From: Phycisphaeraceae bacterium
GTDB taxonomy: Bacteria; Planctomycetota; Phycisphaerae; Phycisphaerales; Phycisphaeraceae
DNA length: 64,000 nt
Reading direction: 5' to 3'
NCBI GenBank assembly: GCA_040222855.1
Contig: JAVKCD010000003.1
Location: forward strand, 124,001 to 188,000
The position numbers and the translations under genes are program-made. The notes below the pieces were generated by a model. That model did no database searches. It saw only the letters and a list, made by a program, of their open reading frames with translations, and was not told where the DNA came from. This document shows, one piece after another, positions 31,864-41,328 of the stretch (its first letter is position 1; each line of letters opens with the position of its first letter).

Positions 31864-32229
31864 TCAGGCGACAGGCGGAGCGCGGCCCGCGGTGATGTTT
31901 GGCGGTTCGATCGCACCGATCTGAGGCGGCTCGAGGATCAGCGGGAGTTCATCGAGCAGGATAACGATGGGGTCAAAGACCATCGCGGGCGGCGGGGTGT
32001 TGAGCCCCGTTTTGAGATGGCAGATCAGGCATCCGCCCGAGCAGGGTTCCAGAGGGGTGCCATCGGGTGAGGACTTGATGAGGTCGCAGAGAGGGCAGAA
32101 AGAGACGCTGGCGGCGTTCTGGCTTTCGCTTGGGAGAGCGATAGCGCCGCGCTTGTGGCCGGGGAGGATCACAGCGAACCAGAGGACGCACCAGGCGATC
32201 ATGAGCCAGCGGAGCTTATTGCTGTTCAT
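31864..32229 (-). CDS. Small membrane protein with Cys-rich periplasmic loop
   Basis: 121 residues from MNSNKLRWLMIAWCVLWFAV: one N-terminal membrane helix, then a loop with FCPLCDLIKSS and PCSGGCLICHLK (two CxxC units plus extra Cys), then a hydrophobic Pro-rich end. The Cys pattern suggests metal or redox binding, roughly like DUF2946-type proteins found near copper genes, but I cannot assign a family. It is upstream of the two PEP-CTERM paralogues on the same strand, 140 bp away, so it may belong to the same unit. Confidence 0.6.
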   Translation of the reverse strand: MNSNKLRWLMIAWCVLWFAVILPGHKRGAIALPSESQNAASVSFCPLCDLIKSSPDGTPLEPCSGGCLICHLKTGLNTPPPAMVFDPIVILLDELPLILEPPQIGAIEPPNITAGRAPPVA

Positions 32230-32296
32230 GGCGTGTCTTGAGGGGTGAGACGTTATGAACGTATCACCGGGTGCGGTCAATGGCAGAGGTAATAAT

Positions 32297-33598
32297 TTAC
32301 TGGACTTCATCGAGCGTGCAAGCAGTGAATGCGGCGAGGGTGGTCATGGCGGTGAAGGCGAGAAGGGTGGCGGAGACGCCCAGTGTCTGGGCGAGGAGGG
32401 CGAAGGCAGAGGCGGCGAGCAGGAGCAGGCCGATGGCGGTGTTGGCGATGGCGGTGTAGGCGGCGCGGGTGTCGGGCGTAGCCATGTCGGTGAGGTGGAC
32501 CGAGCGGCCAAGGCGGACGCCTTGGTAAGCGATCATGAGAATAAACAGACAAGCGGGAAGAGCGTATACAAGCCATGGGGCATCGGCGGCGAGGACACCG
32601 AGGGCGGCGGTGGCACCGAGAGTCACCGCGGCGATGACCGAAGTGAGGATGAGGACCTTGCGGGAGGAGCGGTCAGCGAGCCTGCCCCAGATGTAGTTGC
32701 TCACGAGGGCGGCGAGGGCAGAAGCAATGATAAAGAAGCCCAGCCGAGCGTCATCGGGAGCGTTTGAGCCCGCGAGGGCAATCATGTAGGGCGGAGCGAG
32801 GGCGGTCGCGGTGAGGAGTCCACGGGTGGCGATGAAGCGGCGCAGGTGGCAGTCGGTGAGGACTAGCTTGAGGTTATCGCGGGCTGTGATGAGGGCATTC
32901 GCCCCGCCTTCGGTGCTGCCTGAGTCTTCGGTGAGGCTGGTCATGAGCGCGGCGGCGGTGAGCCAGAGGCCAGCGGCGAGGAACAGGACGATGGCGATGG
33001 TGGTCGGCGTGCGCGGGAGGAGATTGGTGGCGAGTAAGATCCCAAAGGTTAGAACAGCTGCCGCCGCGACGGTGCCTGCGGTACCCGTGGCGGTCCCTCG
33101 GGTGGACTTGGCGACGGTCTTGCCAAGGACATCTTTGTAAGACACGGAGCAGATAGAACGCCCCAGAGCAAAGAGCGCGAGGAGGGCAACGATGGTGAGA
33201 CCCGCAGACGTGCCTTCAAGTACCAGGGAAGCGGCGGCCATGGCAAGGACTGCGAGGCCTTGAACAATGGAGCCGGCAACCCACGCCCATTTACGTCGGG
33301 GCATCGTACGGATGTAGCTGGCGGTGATGAGTTGGGGGAGGAGGGCACCGGCTTCGCGGACAGGAACGAGGAGTCCGATGAGGGAAGCGGGGCTGCCCAA
33401 GGCGGTGAGAAGCCAGGACAGAACGAGTTTGGGGTCGAGGAGTCCGTCGCCCGTTTTGGTCATGGCGAGTGCGGCCACGTGGGTGAGGAAATTGGCAGGC
33501 TGCTCGCGGCAGGCCTCATCAGGGATATCCCGACAGGCGCGGCTGTCGTCTTCGGCGGTGAGGGCTTCGTGGACGTGCTCGAGGGTGGACTGGGTCAT
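32297..33598 (-). CDS. Major facilitator superfamily transporter
   Basis: 433 residues. A cytoplasmic start with Cys and acidic residues (SRACRDIPDEACREQPANFL) precedes about twelve membrane helices; the central loop lies around NALITARDNLKLV. The LLVPVREAGALLPQL segment and the IWGRLADRSSRKVLI loop (MFS motif A-like, with Gly, Asp and Arg) fit the superfamily. The substrate is unknown. The frame is open for another 200 codons upstream, but that part is antisense to the alkaline phosphatase; the ATG at 33598 gives a sensible N-terminus. It is divergent from that phosphatase gene with 108 bp between. Confidence 0.83.
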   Translation of the reverse strand: MTQSTLEHVHEALTAEDDSRACRDIPDEACREQPANFLTHVAALAMTKTGDGLLDPKLVLSWLLTALGSPASLIGLLVPVREAGALLPQLITASYIRTMPRRKWAWVAGSIVQGLAVLAMAAASLVLEGTSAGLTIVALLALFALGRSICSVSYKDVLGKTVAKSTRGTATGTAGTVAAAAVLTFGILLATNLLPRTPTTIAIVLFLAAGLWLTAAALMTSLTEDSGSTEGGANALITARDNLKLVLTDCHLRRFIATRGLLTATALAPPYMIALAGSNAPDDARLGFFIIASALAALVSNYIWGRLADRSSRKVLILTSVIAAVTLGATAALGVLAADAPWLVYALPACLFILMIAYQGVRLGRSVHLTDMATPDTRAAYTAIANTAIGLLLLAASAFALLAQTLGVSATLLAFTAMTTLAAFTACTLDEVQ

Positions 33599-33706
33599 AA
33601 GCTCGCTGCTGCGGGGAAGTGTAGACAGGATCTGGTCTGTGATCGACGAGAGCGGATCGACTAAAGTCAGAGTGTCAGATTGCTTAACCAATAAGGAGTC
33701 ATCGTG

Positions 33707-35095
33707 ATGAATACTCTGTTGTCCGGTGGGGGCTCTCGGCGTGAGTTTCTCAAGGGCGCGGCTGCCGCGGCGGCGGGGCTGGGTCTTGGAGGGCAGGGGT
33801 CGATAGCTCTGGGTCAGGTCGGGGGTGGATCGACTCGTTGGGGCGGGAAAGCAAAGAACGTGGTGTTCATGGTGTCGGACGGGATGAGTCAGGGGACGTG
33901 GACGATGGCGGATATGGCGCACCGGCTGCGCTCGGGTCGGCGGTCGTTCTGGGCTTCGCTGATGATGGAGGGGATGCCGTCGGCGCAGGTGATGACGCAC
34001 TCGAAGGACTCGCTGGTGACCGACTCGGCGGCGGGTGGCTCGGCGTGGGGCAGCGGGGTGCACCTCAACAACGGCGAGATCAATCGACACGGTGGGAAGG
34101 ATTACGAGCCTATTCTGGTCACGGCCAGGAAGGCGGGGATGGGTACGGGCCTGGTGACGACAACCCGGGTGACGCACGCGACCCCCGCGAGTTTCGTCGC
34201 GAATGTTGACCACCGCGACATGGAAGATGAGATCGCGGGGCAGATGATGGAGAGAGGGGTGGATGTCGTGCTGGGCGGGGGCGCGCGGTATTTTCCTGAT
34301 GAGCTACTGACAGAGTATGAAGATGTGACCGTGGTACGCACCGCTACGGACCTGGCCATCAAGCGAGGCGTCGAGGGTCGATTGCTGGGGCTGTTTAACG
34401 ACAGCCATCTGGCATATGAGTTGGATCGGCCGGCGGAGGAACCTTCGCTGCGTGCGATGTCGATGGTGGCGCTTGAGAAGCTCGCTGCACGCGAGACTGG
34501 GTTTGTGTTGCAGATCGAGGGCGGTCGTGTGGATCATGGCGGGCACGGGACGGACGCGCCGGCAAATCTCTTTGATCAACTGGCGTTTGATGAGGCGGTC
34601 GAGGCGGTGGTGGGTTGGGCCAGACGGCGCGGGGACACGCTGGTGATCGTGACGACCGATCACGGGTGCGGCGGGCCGGAGTTGACCCTCTATCAGGAGG
34701 AGGGCAACGAGGGGTTTGCGAAGTTGCTGACAGCCAAGAGCACGGTGACGGCGGTGCAGATGAAGGCGGGGCGTGAGGCGGATCGCGTGGACCGGTTGAT
34801 CGCTGGCTTCCGAGACGCTTTGGACATCGAGCTGAGTGCTGCGGAGCAGGACTATCTGCGTGGATCGCTCGGTCGTGATCGTGAGGGCGAGGGGTTCAAG
34901 GGTTTGCAGGGTGACAGCAGGGTCATCTCGACGGTGCTAGCCAATCACTGGGGGGTGAGTTTTGTGAGCGGGAACCACACGGCGGAGATGGTGCACGCCT
35001 CGGCAGTCGGCCCGGGGAGCGAGCTGCTGCGGCCGATGATGGATAATGTGGAGTTTTATGGGTTAATGACGGGGGCGATGGGATTGAGCGTGTGA
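33707..35095 (+). CDS. Tat-exported alkaline phosphatase
   Basis: 462 residues from MNTLLSGGGSRREFLKGAAA: a twin-arginine signal (SRREFLKG plus Ala-rich helix) sends the folded protein across the membrane. Alkaline phosphatase family motifs: metal Asp in VFMVSDGMSQG, catalytic Ser in VTDSAAGGSAWGSG, IEGGRVDHGGH, VTTDHGCGG and SGNHTAEMVHASAVGPG with the zinc-binding His. It frees phosphate from organic esters in the periplasm. AAGGAG is 8 nt before the ATG; a GTG 3 nt earlier is an alternative. No Pho box was identified, and the divergent gene is an MFS transporter. Confidence 0.94.
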   Translation: MNTLLSGGGSRREFLKGAAAAAAGLGLGGQGSIALGQVGGGSTRWGGKAKNVVFMVSDGMSQGTWTMADMAHRLRSGRRSFWASLMMEGMPSAQVMTHSKDSLVTDSAAGGSAWGSGVHLNNGEINRHGGKDYEPILVTARKAGMGTGLVTTTRVTHATPASFVANVDHRDMEDEIAGQMMERGVDVVLGGGARYFPDELLTEYEDVTVVRTATDLAIKRGVEGRLLGLFNDSHLAYELDRPAEEPSLRAMSMVALEKLAARETGFVLQIEGGRVDHGGHGTDAPANLFDQLAFDEAVEAVVGWARRRGDTLVIVTTDHGCGGPELTLYQEEGNEGFAKLLTAKSTVTAVQMKAGREADRVDRLIAGFRDALDIELSAAEQDYLRGSLGRDREGEGFKGLQGDSRVISTVLANHWGVSFVSGNHTAEMVHASAVGPGSELLRPMMDNVEFYGLMTGAMGLSV

Positions 35096-35288
35096 TAGGG
35101 CATTCAGAGACGGAATACGGTTGACTCTGGGTATGAACCGGCTGTTTGGTCAATGGGACGACGGACCCGGCTGGCGAGAGCGAGCGATGAAATAGAGTCA
35201 TAGCGGTGATCAGTCCAGCGGACCGAGGATGTCCGCCAGGCTGTTATGGTGTGCTCTGCGATGTTGATCGCTGACGAAGGAGCACACG

Positions 35289-38200
35289 ATGGCGGTGTAT
35301 CGCATTGAGGTCTGGGATCAGGGTGTGGATGAGGACCCGGCGGGGGTGACAGGGGACCTGCGGGCGCTGGTGGAGGGTCTGGCGGGGCTGAAGCGGCCGG
35401 CAAGAAGCGTGCGGTCGGCTCGTGTGTACCTGGTGGAGGCGGGGATTGATGAGGCGGGCGCATCGGCAATCGCGGAGGGGCTGCTGGCCGATCCGGTGGA
35501 TCAGGTCGCGGTGGTTGGCTCTCGTCTTGCGAGCACAGGGGCGGTGAGTCTGGAGGTCCACGACCTGCCGGGGGTGATGGACCCGGCGGCGGAGACGGCG
35601 CGGGTGGCGATCGCCGATCGGCTCCACGATTCGGGTGATGGCGTGCGCGTGCGAACCGGGCGGCGGATTGATCTGGTGTTCGACGGGCAGCGGCCCGGAG
35701 ATGAAGAACTGATCGGCGTGGCGGAGCGGTCGGTGGCGAACCGGGTGATCGAGCGGGTGGTGGTGGGCCACGAGCACCCCCCTACTCTGGAGTTGGGTCG
35801 GCCCTACGAGTTTGTGTTGGGTCGGATCGAGCTGAGTGGATTGGGGGATGATGCGCTCAAGAAGCTGTCTCGCGAGCAGCACCTGTTCCTGAGTCTCGAA
35901 GAGATGAAGACCATCCAGGCATACTTCGGGGAGTTGGGGCGGGAGCCGACAGACATTGAGTTGGAGACGCTGGCGCAGACGTGGAGTGAGCACTGTGTTC
36001 ACAAGACGCTCAAGAGTGCTGTGCGTTACACCGGTTTCGGCAAGGAATGGCTCGAGGCGTTGCCCGGTGCCGTGGTCGAGGGAGATGCGGTGGTCATCCC
36101 GAATCTACTCAAACACTCCGTGGCGGCGGCGACGTTTGAGCTGATGGAAGACCCGACGATCGGTGACTGGTGCGTGAGTGTGTTTCACGATAACTCGGGC
36201 ATCGTCCGCTTCGATGATGAGGACGGAGTGTGTATCAAGGTCGAAACACACAACCATCCATCCGCGCTCGAGCCGTACGGCGGCGCTGCGACGGGCATTG
36301 GCGGGTGTATCCGTGACATCATCGGCACCGGTCTCGCAGCGAAGCCGATCGCCAATACCAACGTCTTCTGCGTTGCCCCCCCGCCCACATGGGCCGAAGG
36401 TAATCTTGATGTCCCTGAGGGAGTGATTGCGCCCGAGCGGGTGTTGCGGCGAGTGGTCGAGGGGGTGAGAGATTACGGGAATCGGATGGGGATCCCGACG
36501 GTCGCGGGTGCGGTGGCCTTTGATCCGGATTATGTGGCGAACCCGCTGGTGTTCGCGGGGTGTGTGGGGTTGATCCCGCTGGATCGAGTCGAGGGGACAG
36601 CGCAGCCCGGCGATCGGATCATCGCGGTGGGGGGAGCGACCGGAAGAGATGGAATTCACGGTGCGACGTTCTCGTCTGCGGAGTTGACCGATGCGCACGC
36701 AGAGGAGTTCTCCCACGCGGTGCAGATCGGAAACCCGATCACGCAGAAGAAGCTGCTGGACGCGATCCTGGCGGCACGGGATTACGTTGATCCAAAGACA
36801 GGCCAGCGCCGGTGTCTGTACAGCGCGATCACAGACTGCGGAGCCGGCGGGTTTTCATCGGCGATCGGCGAGATGGCGGAGAAGGTGGGGGCGGTGGTCG
36901 AGCTGGACCGCGCCCCGCTGAAATATGAGGGATTGAGTTACACCGAGGTCTGGATCAGCGAGGCCCAGGAGCGGATGGTGCTGTCGGTGCCAGAGTCGGA
37001 TGTCGCAGCGTTTGCAGCGTTCTGCGAAGCGGAGGGCGCCGAGTGGTGTGATCTGGGTCGATTCGGCGAGGGAGATGACGGAGCCGCCGAACTGGTGCTG
37101 CGCTATAGCGAGCAAGAAGTCGGTCGCATGGCGATGGATTTCCTGCACGACGGATTGCCAAAAACGCATCGAGTCGCGCACGCCCCCCCCCGCTTGGTTG
37201 ATGAGGAGGTGCAGGCTGTTGATGTTGACCCGTCGAAGGCCGAGAAGGTCCTGCGTGGATTGCTTGGGCATCCGACCATCGCGTCGAAGCACTGGATCAT
37301 CCGGCAGTACGACCACGAGGTACAGGGCGGGTCGGTGGTGAAGCCATTGGTGGGCGTGCGCGGGGATGGACCATCGGATGCGGCGGTGGTGCGTCCGAAG
37401 CTGAGCAGCCGTAAGGCGGTGGCGCTGGGCTGTGGTCTGGCTCCGCAGTTGTCGGAGAAGTCCATCGAGCGCGGGACCTCAACGGATGGGGATGCGTACT
37501 ACGCGGTACTCGCAGCGATTGATGAGGCCATCAGAAACGTAGTTTGCGTCGGCGCCGACCCGGAGCAAGTCGCGATCCTGGATAACTTCTGCTGGCCATC
37601 GTGTGATGATCCGGAGTCGATGGCATCGCTCGCGCGAGCGGCGGCAGCCTGTTATCACGGGGCGAAGGCGTACCGATCACCCTTTGTGTCGGGCAAGGAC
37701 TCGCTGCACAACCAGTTCACGACAGAAGACGGCAGGCTCATCACCATCCCGTCAACGATGTTGATCACGGCGATGGGGATCGTCGAGGACGCCGGTCGCT
37801 GCATCACCAGCGATGGCAAGCGAGCGGGCGGGGTGCTCGTGCAGGTCGGAGCGGTGGGTGATGAGCTGGGCGGCAGTCACCTGGCTGAGCTGGAACAACT
37901 AAGCGGCCCTGTCCCGAAGGTGGACCTGGACCTTGGTCCGATGACGGCGAAAGCTGTCGCGAAAGCGATCAAACGTGGCATGGTGCGATCGGCGCACGAT
38001 GTATCGGATGGCGGGCTGGTCGTGGCGGCCTTCGAGATGGCGATGGGGGGTCGGCTGGGGGTCAAGCTTGACCTAGCGGCATTGCGCGGGCTGCCGTGGC
38101 CTGCCGCGTGTTTTGGTGAAGGTCCATCTCGCTACCTGCTTGAGGTTGATGCCGATCAGCTCGAAGCGATGATGGGTTACTTCATCGCCACAGGCGTCGA

Positions 38201-38327
38201 TGCAGCGGCGATCGGAATGCTCGACGAGGGTGATCGCCTGGTCGTAACAGGTGCAGATGGTAGGCTGCTGATCTCGGCAGCGATGGACGATCTGCGTGGC
38301 GTGTGGCTGGGCACGCTGGACTGGTAG
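35289..38327 (+). CDS. purL: Phosphoribosylformylglycinamidine synthase, PurS-PurL fusion
   Basis: Fourth step of purine synthesis. 1012 residues: two PurS-like units at the N-terminus (about 1-80 starting VYRIEVWDQGV, and 85-170 starting VSLEVHDLPGV), a linker (PYEFVLGRIELSGL), then PurL proper with LETLAQTWSEHCVHKTLKS, KVETHNHPSALEPYGGAATG, GGATGRDGIHGATFSSAEL split around 440, and the second repeat with SGKDSLHN and HDVSDGGLVVA. The glutaminase domain of large PurL is absent, so a separate PurQ must supply ammonia. AAGGAG is 7 nt before the ATG. A C9 run at 37183-37191 encodes Pro-Pro in a linker and is intact. Confidence 0.97.
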   Translation: MAVYRIEVWDQGVDEDPAGVTGDLRALVEGLAGLKRPARSVRSARVYLVEAGIDEAGASAIAEGLLADPVDQVAVVGSRLASTGAVSLEVHDLPGVMDPAAETARVAIADRLHDSGDGVRVRTGRRIDLVFDGQRPGDEELIGVAERSVANRVIERVVVGHEHPPTLELGRPYEFVLGRIELSGLGDDALKKLSREQHLFLSLEEMKTIQAYFGELGREPTDIELETLAQTWSEHCVHKTLKSAVRYTGFGKEWLEALPGAVVEGDAVVIPNLLKHSVAAATFELMEDPTIGDWCVSVFHDNSGIVRFDDEDGVCIKVETHNHPSALEPYGGAATGIGGCIRDIIGTGLAAKPIANTNVFCVAPPPTWAEGNLDVPEGVIAPERVLRRVVEGVRDYGNRMGIPTVAGAVAFDPDYVANPLVFAGCVGLIPLDRVEGTAQPGDRIIAVGGATGRDGIHGATFSSAELTDAHAEEFSHAVQIGNPITQKKLLDAILAARDYVDPKTGQRRCLYSAITDCGAGGFSSAIGEMAEKVGAVVELDRAPLKYEGLSYTEVWISEAQERMVLSVPESDVAAFAAFCEAEGAEWCDLGRFGEGDDGAAELVLRYSEQEVGRMAMDFLHDGLPKTHRVAHAPPRLVDEEVQAVDVDPSKAEKVLRGLLGHPTIASKHWIIRQYDHEVQGGSVVKPLVGVRGDGPSDAAVVRPKLSSRKAVALGCGLAPQLSEKSIERGTSTDGDAYYAVLAAIDEAIRNVVCVGADPEQVAILDNFCWPSCDDPESMASLARAAAACYHGAKAYRSPFVSGKDSLHNQFTTEDGRLITIPSTMLITAMGIVEDAGRCITSDGKRAGGVLVQVGAVGDELGGSHLAELEQLSGPVPKVDLDLGPMTAKAVAKAIKRGMVRSAHDVSDGGLVVAAFEMAMGGRLGVKLDLAALRGLPWPAACFGEGPSRYLLEVDADQLEAMMGYFIATGVDAAAIGMLDEGDRLVVTGADGRLLISAAMDDLRGVWLGTLDW

Positions 38328-38404
38328 GGCCCCATCGTGGGCAACGGTATCCCGGCAGCGGGGATGAGGCGGGTTGGCCTGATCTGCGCGTAGCGGTGGT
38401 ACCT

Positions 38405-38410
38405 TATAAT
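38405..38410 (+). promoter_or_regulatory. Consensus -10 TATAAT before polA
   Basis: TATAAT is 3 nt before the ATG at 38414 and 6 nt before an in-frame GTG at 38417. No Shine-Dalgarno is present. The GTG spacing matches other putative leaderless genes here. Confidence 0.45.
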
Positions 38411-38413
38411 CTG

Positions 38414-41305
38414 ATGGTGACTACACCAACCGATCCATCGAAGACGATCTACCTGATTGACGGGCATGCGCAAATCTTTCGGTCGTTTTTCGCGATCCGT
38501 TCGGCGATGACCTCGCCTGTGACGGGAGAGCCGACGAACGCGACGTTTGGTTTTGTAGGGATGCTCATTAAGCTGTTTCAGCAGTGCACCCCCTCGCAGG
38601 TCGTGCTGGCGGTGGACTCGAAGGGAGACACGTTCCGTCACGAGTTGTACCAGCAGTACAAGGGAACGCGCGACGCCCCGCCGCAGGAGTTGCCCGCACA
38701 GATCCCGCGGATCCTGGAGTTGAGCAAGCTGTTCGGGATCCCAGTGCTGGCGAAAGTTGGCGCGGAAGCGGACGACATCATGGCGACGCTGGTGCGTCGA
38801 ATTTTGGAGGACCCTGCGTACGCCGATGCCCGGGTCATGCTGGTGTCGAAGGACAAGGACCTTGAGCAACTGCTCGGGGATCGAGTGTCGATGTACGACA
38901 TCCATACAGACACCATGATCGATCCGGCGTATCTCACTGAGACCAAGGGCATCACGCCAGCGCAGGCGATTGACCTGCAGGTGCTGACGGGGGATTCGGT
39001 GGACAACGTGCCGGGGGTCAAGGGAATCGGGAACAAGACGGCGGCCCAGTTATTGGGTGAGTTTGGGTCGATTGATGGCTTGCTTGCAAGATTAGATGAG
39101 GTCAAGGGCAAGCGGAAAGAGAACATCGAGGCGGCGCGGGAGTTCTTTCCGATCGCGCGCAAGCTCGTGACGCTGGACCAGCACGTCGAGTTGGACATCG
39201 ATTTAGATGATCTGGCGTTGGGGCCGATGGACGGCGAGACGCTGTTGACGCGCTTCCGGGAGTTGGGCTTTAACCGCCACGCTGAGGACCTCAAGCGATT
39301 GCTGGGTAAGCCGGCTGAGGCGAGAACCACGCCAACGCCAACGAAAAAGAGCAGGGCTAAGCCTGCGGACCCGCTTCAGAGCACGCTGTTTGGGGGAGAG
39401 CTGGCGGAGACGGCTGGGGAGGATGCTGAGTCCTATGACACGGCGGATGCGGATCAGTATGAAGCGGTGACGACCGCGAAGCGGCTGGCTGAAGTCGTGC
39501 AGGCCATCGAAGCGCTCGCGGGGACAGACCGAGTGCTCGCGGTCGATACCGAGACAACGGGGCTCGGTTGGAAAGCGGATTTGTGCGGGTTGTGTCTGAG
39601 TTGGGAAGCCGGGTCGGGCGTCTACATCCCGGTGATGGCACCGGAAGGCGAGACGATTCTGTCGCTCGAGGAGGTGCGATCGGCCCTCTCTGGCGTGATG
39701 GCAGATGAACGGATCAGGAAGGTTGGTCATCACCTGAAGTTCGACCTTCACGTGCTGCATCGTGCCGGGTTGATCGTGAAGGGGATCGCGTTCGACACGA
39801 TGATCGCTGGCGCGCTGACCGAAGCGCCGGGTCTCAAGCTCGATGACCTGGCGTTGTCCATGCTGGGTCATCGGATGATCCCGATTACCGATCTGATCGG
39901 GAACAAGCCCAGAAAGAAGTCTGATCCGGCGCAGAAGACGATGGATCAGGTCCCGCTGGCCGTGGTAACGACGTACTCGGCGGAGGACGCCGACATCACC
40001 TTGCGGTTGTACGAACGATTGCGGCCGATGGTGATAGATTCTGGCGTGGCGAATCTGATGGATGACGTGGAGACGCCCCTGATCGCGGTACTAACGGACA
40101 TGGAGGAGGCGGGGATCACTGTCGATGCGGGGGGTCTGGATCGTCAGCGGGAACTACTGGAAAAACGGATCGACGAGCTCCGTGATCTGACTTTAGAGAA
40201 GGCCCAGCAGGCAGGCGCGACGGTTCCATTTAATCTCGATTCGCCCAAGCAGTTGGGCGATGTGTTATTCAAGCAGTTGAAGCTGCCGGTCATCAAGCGA
40301 ACCAAAACCGGCCCATCGACAGACGCTGAAGTTCTGGAGAAGCTCGCGGACCGTGATGATCTCGACGGGCCTGGGGCAGAGGTGCCGAAACTGCTGGCCG
40401 AGTACCGGATGCTGACCAAGCTGGTCGGGACGTACCTGGTGTCGCTGAAGGAAGCCATTGACGACGAGACAGGCCGGGTGCACGCGACGTTTCATCAGAC
40501 CGGGGCGGCAACGGGCAGATTGTCATCGAGTGATCCGAACCTCCAGAACATCCCGATCCGCACGGAAGTGGGGCGAGAGATTCGGCGGGCGTTCGTGGCG
40601 ACGCCCGGCAAGATGCTGGTGGTGGCCGACTACTCACAGATCGAGCTGCGCGTGCTGGCGCATCTGTCCGAGGACCCGGCCCTGATCGAGGCGTTCACCA
40701 CGGGTGAAGATATTCACCGCGCGGTGGCTGCGGAGGTGTTTGAGGTTACGCCCGAGGAGGTCACGAGTGAGCAGCGGGGACACGCCAAAACGATCAACTT
40801 CGGGATCATCTACGGCATCACCGCTTACGGACTGGCACGACGAATCGGAAACCTCGATCGAGGGTCGGCTCAGGCGCTGATCGATGCGTACAAGGATCGC
40901 TTCAAGGGGATTAACACCTTCCTTGAGGCTTGCATCGAGGAGGCGAAGAGTAAGGGGTATGTATCGACGATTCTCGGTCGGCGGCGGGCGATCCCGCAGA
41001 TCGAGGCGAAGCAGCCGAACCTGCGAGCACTCGGTGAGCGATTGGCCATCAACAGCGTGGTGCAGGGCTCGGCGGCGGACCTGATCAAGGTGGCCATGGT
41101 CCGGCTGCATGAGAAGCTCGCGGATGAAGCATCAGGCGCACGCATGCTGCTGCAGATTCACGATGAACTGGTGGTCGAGGCGGATGAAGACAAGGCGGAC
41201 GAGGTCGCGGCGTTAATGAAGAAGGTCATGGAGGAGGCGATGACGCTGCGGGTGCCGCTGGAGGTCGAGGTCGGGATGGGCAAGAACTGGCACGAGGCGA
41301 AGTAA
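38414..41305 (+). CDS. polA: DNA polymerase I
   Basis: 963 residues with three activities. The 5'-3' exonuclease (about 1-300) has YLIDGHAQIFRSFFA and VKGIGNKTAAQLL; the 3'-5' proofreading domain (about 370-570) keeps all acidic motifs, VDTETTGLG, HHLKFDLHVL and YSAEDADITL; the polymerase has motif A VVADYSQIELRVLAHLS, the O-helix RGHAKTINFGIIYGITAYG and motif C LQIHDELVVE. Residue Phe of NFGIIYG is present, as in E. coli. The frame runs further upstream into purL, but the ATG at 38414 fits the family start; GTG 38417 is an alternative. It lies 86 bp after purL. Confidence 0.98.
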   Translation: MVTTPTDPSKTIYLIDGHAQIFRSFFAIRSAMTSPVTGEPTNATFGFVGMLIKLFQQCTPSQVVLAVDSKGDTFRHELYQQYKGTRDAPPQELPAQIPRILELSKLFGIPVLAKVGAEADDIMATLVRRILEDPAYADARVMLVSKDKDLEQLLGDRVSMYDIHTDTMIDPAYLTETKGITPAQAIDLQVLTGDSVDNVPGVKGIGNKTAAQLLGEFGSIDGLLARLDEVKGKRKENIEAAREFFPIARKLVTLDQHVELDIDLDDLALGPMDGETLLTRFRELGFNRHAEDLKRLLGKPAEARTTPTPTKKSRAKPADPLQSTLFGGELAETAGEDAESYDTADADQYEAVTTAKRLAEVVQAIEALAGTDRVLAVDTETTGLGWKADLCGLCLSWEAGSGVYIPVMAPEGETILSLEEVRSALSGVMADERIRKVGHHLKFDLHVLHRAGLIVKGIAFDTMIAGALTEAPGLKLDDLALSMLGHRMIPITDLIGNKPRKKSDPAQKTMDQVPLAVVTTYSAEDADITLRLYERLRPMVIDSGVANLMDDVETPLIAVLTDMEEAGITVDAGGLDRQRELLEKRIDELRDLTLEKAQQAGATVPFNLDSPKQLGDVLFKQLKLPVIKRTKTGPSTDAEVLEKLADRDDLDGPGAEVPKLLAEYRMLTKLVGTYLVSLKEAIDDETGRVHATFHQTGAATGRLSSSDPNLQNIPIRTEVGREIRRAFVATPGKMLVVADYSQIELRVLAHLSEDPALIEAFTTGEDIHRAVAAEVFEVTPEEVTSEQRGHAKTINFGIIYGITAYGLARRIGNLDRGSAQALIDAYKDRFKGINTFLEACIEEAKSKGYVSTILGRRRAIPQIEAKQPNLRALGERLAINSVVQGSAADLIKVAMVRLHEKLADEASGARMLLQIHDELVVEADEDKADEVAALMKKVMEEAMTLRVPLEVEVGMGKNWHEAK

Positions 41306-41328
41306 CGGCGACTCAAGAATGTTGAGGG

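Noticed and set aside
33599-34213. N-terminal extension of the MFS transporter (about 200 codons)
   Set aside because: Entirely antisense to the alkaline phosphatase and its promoter; composition is that of a shadow frame, and the ATG at 33598 gives a normal MFS start.
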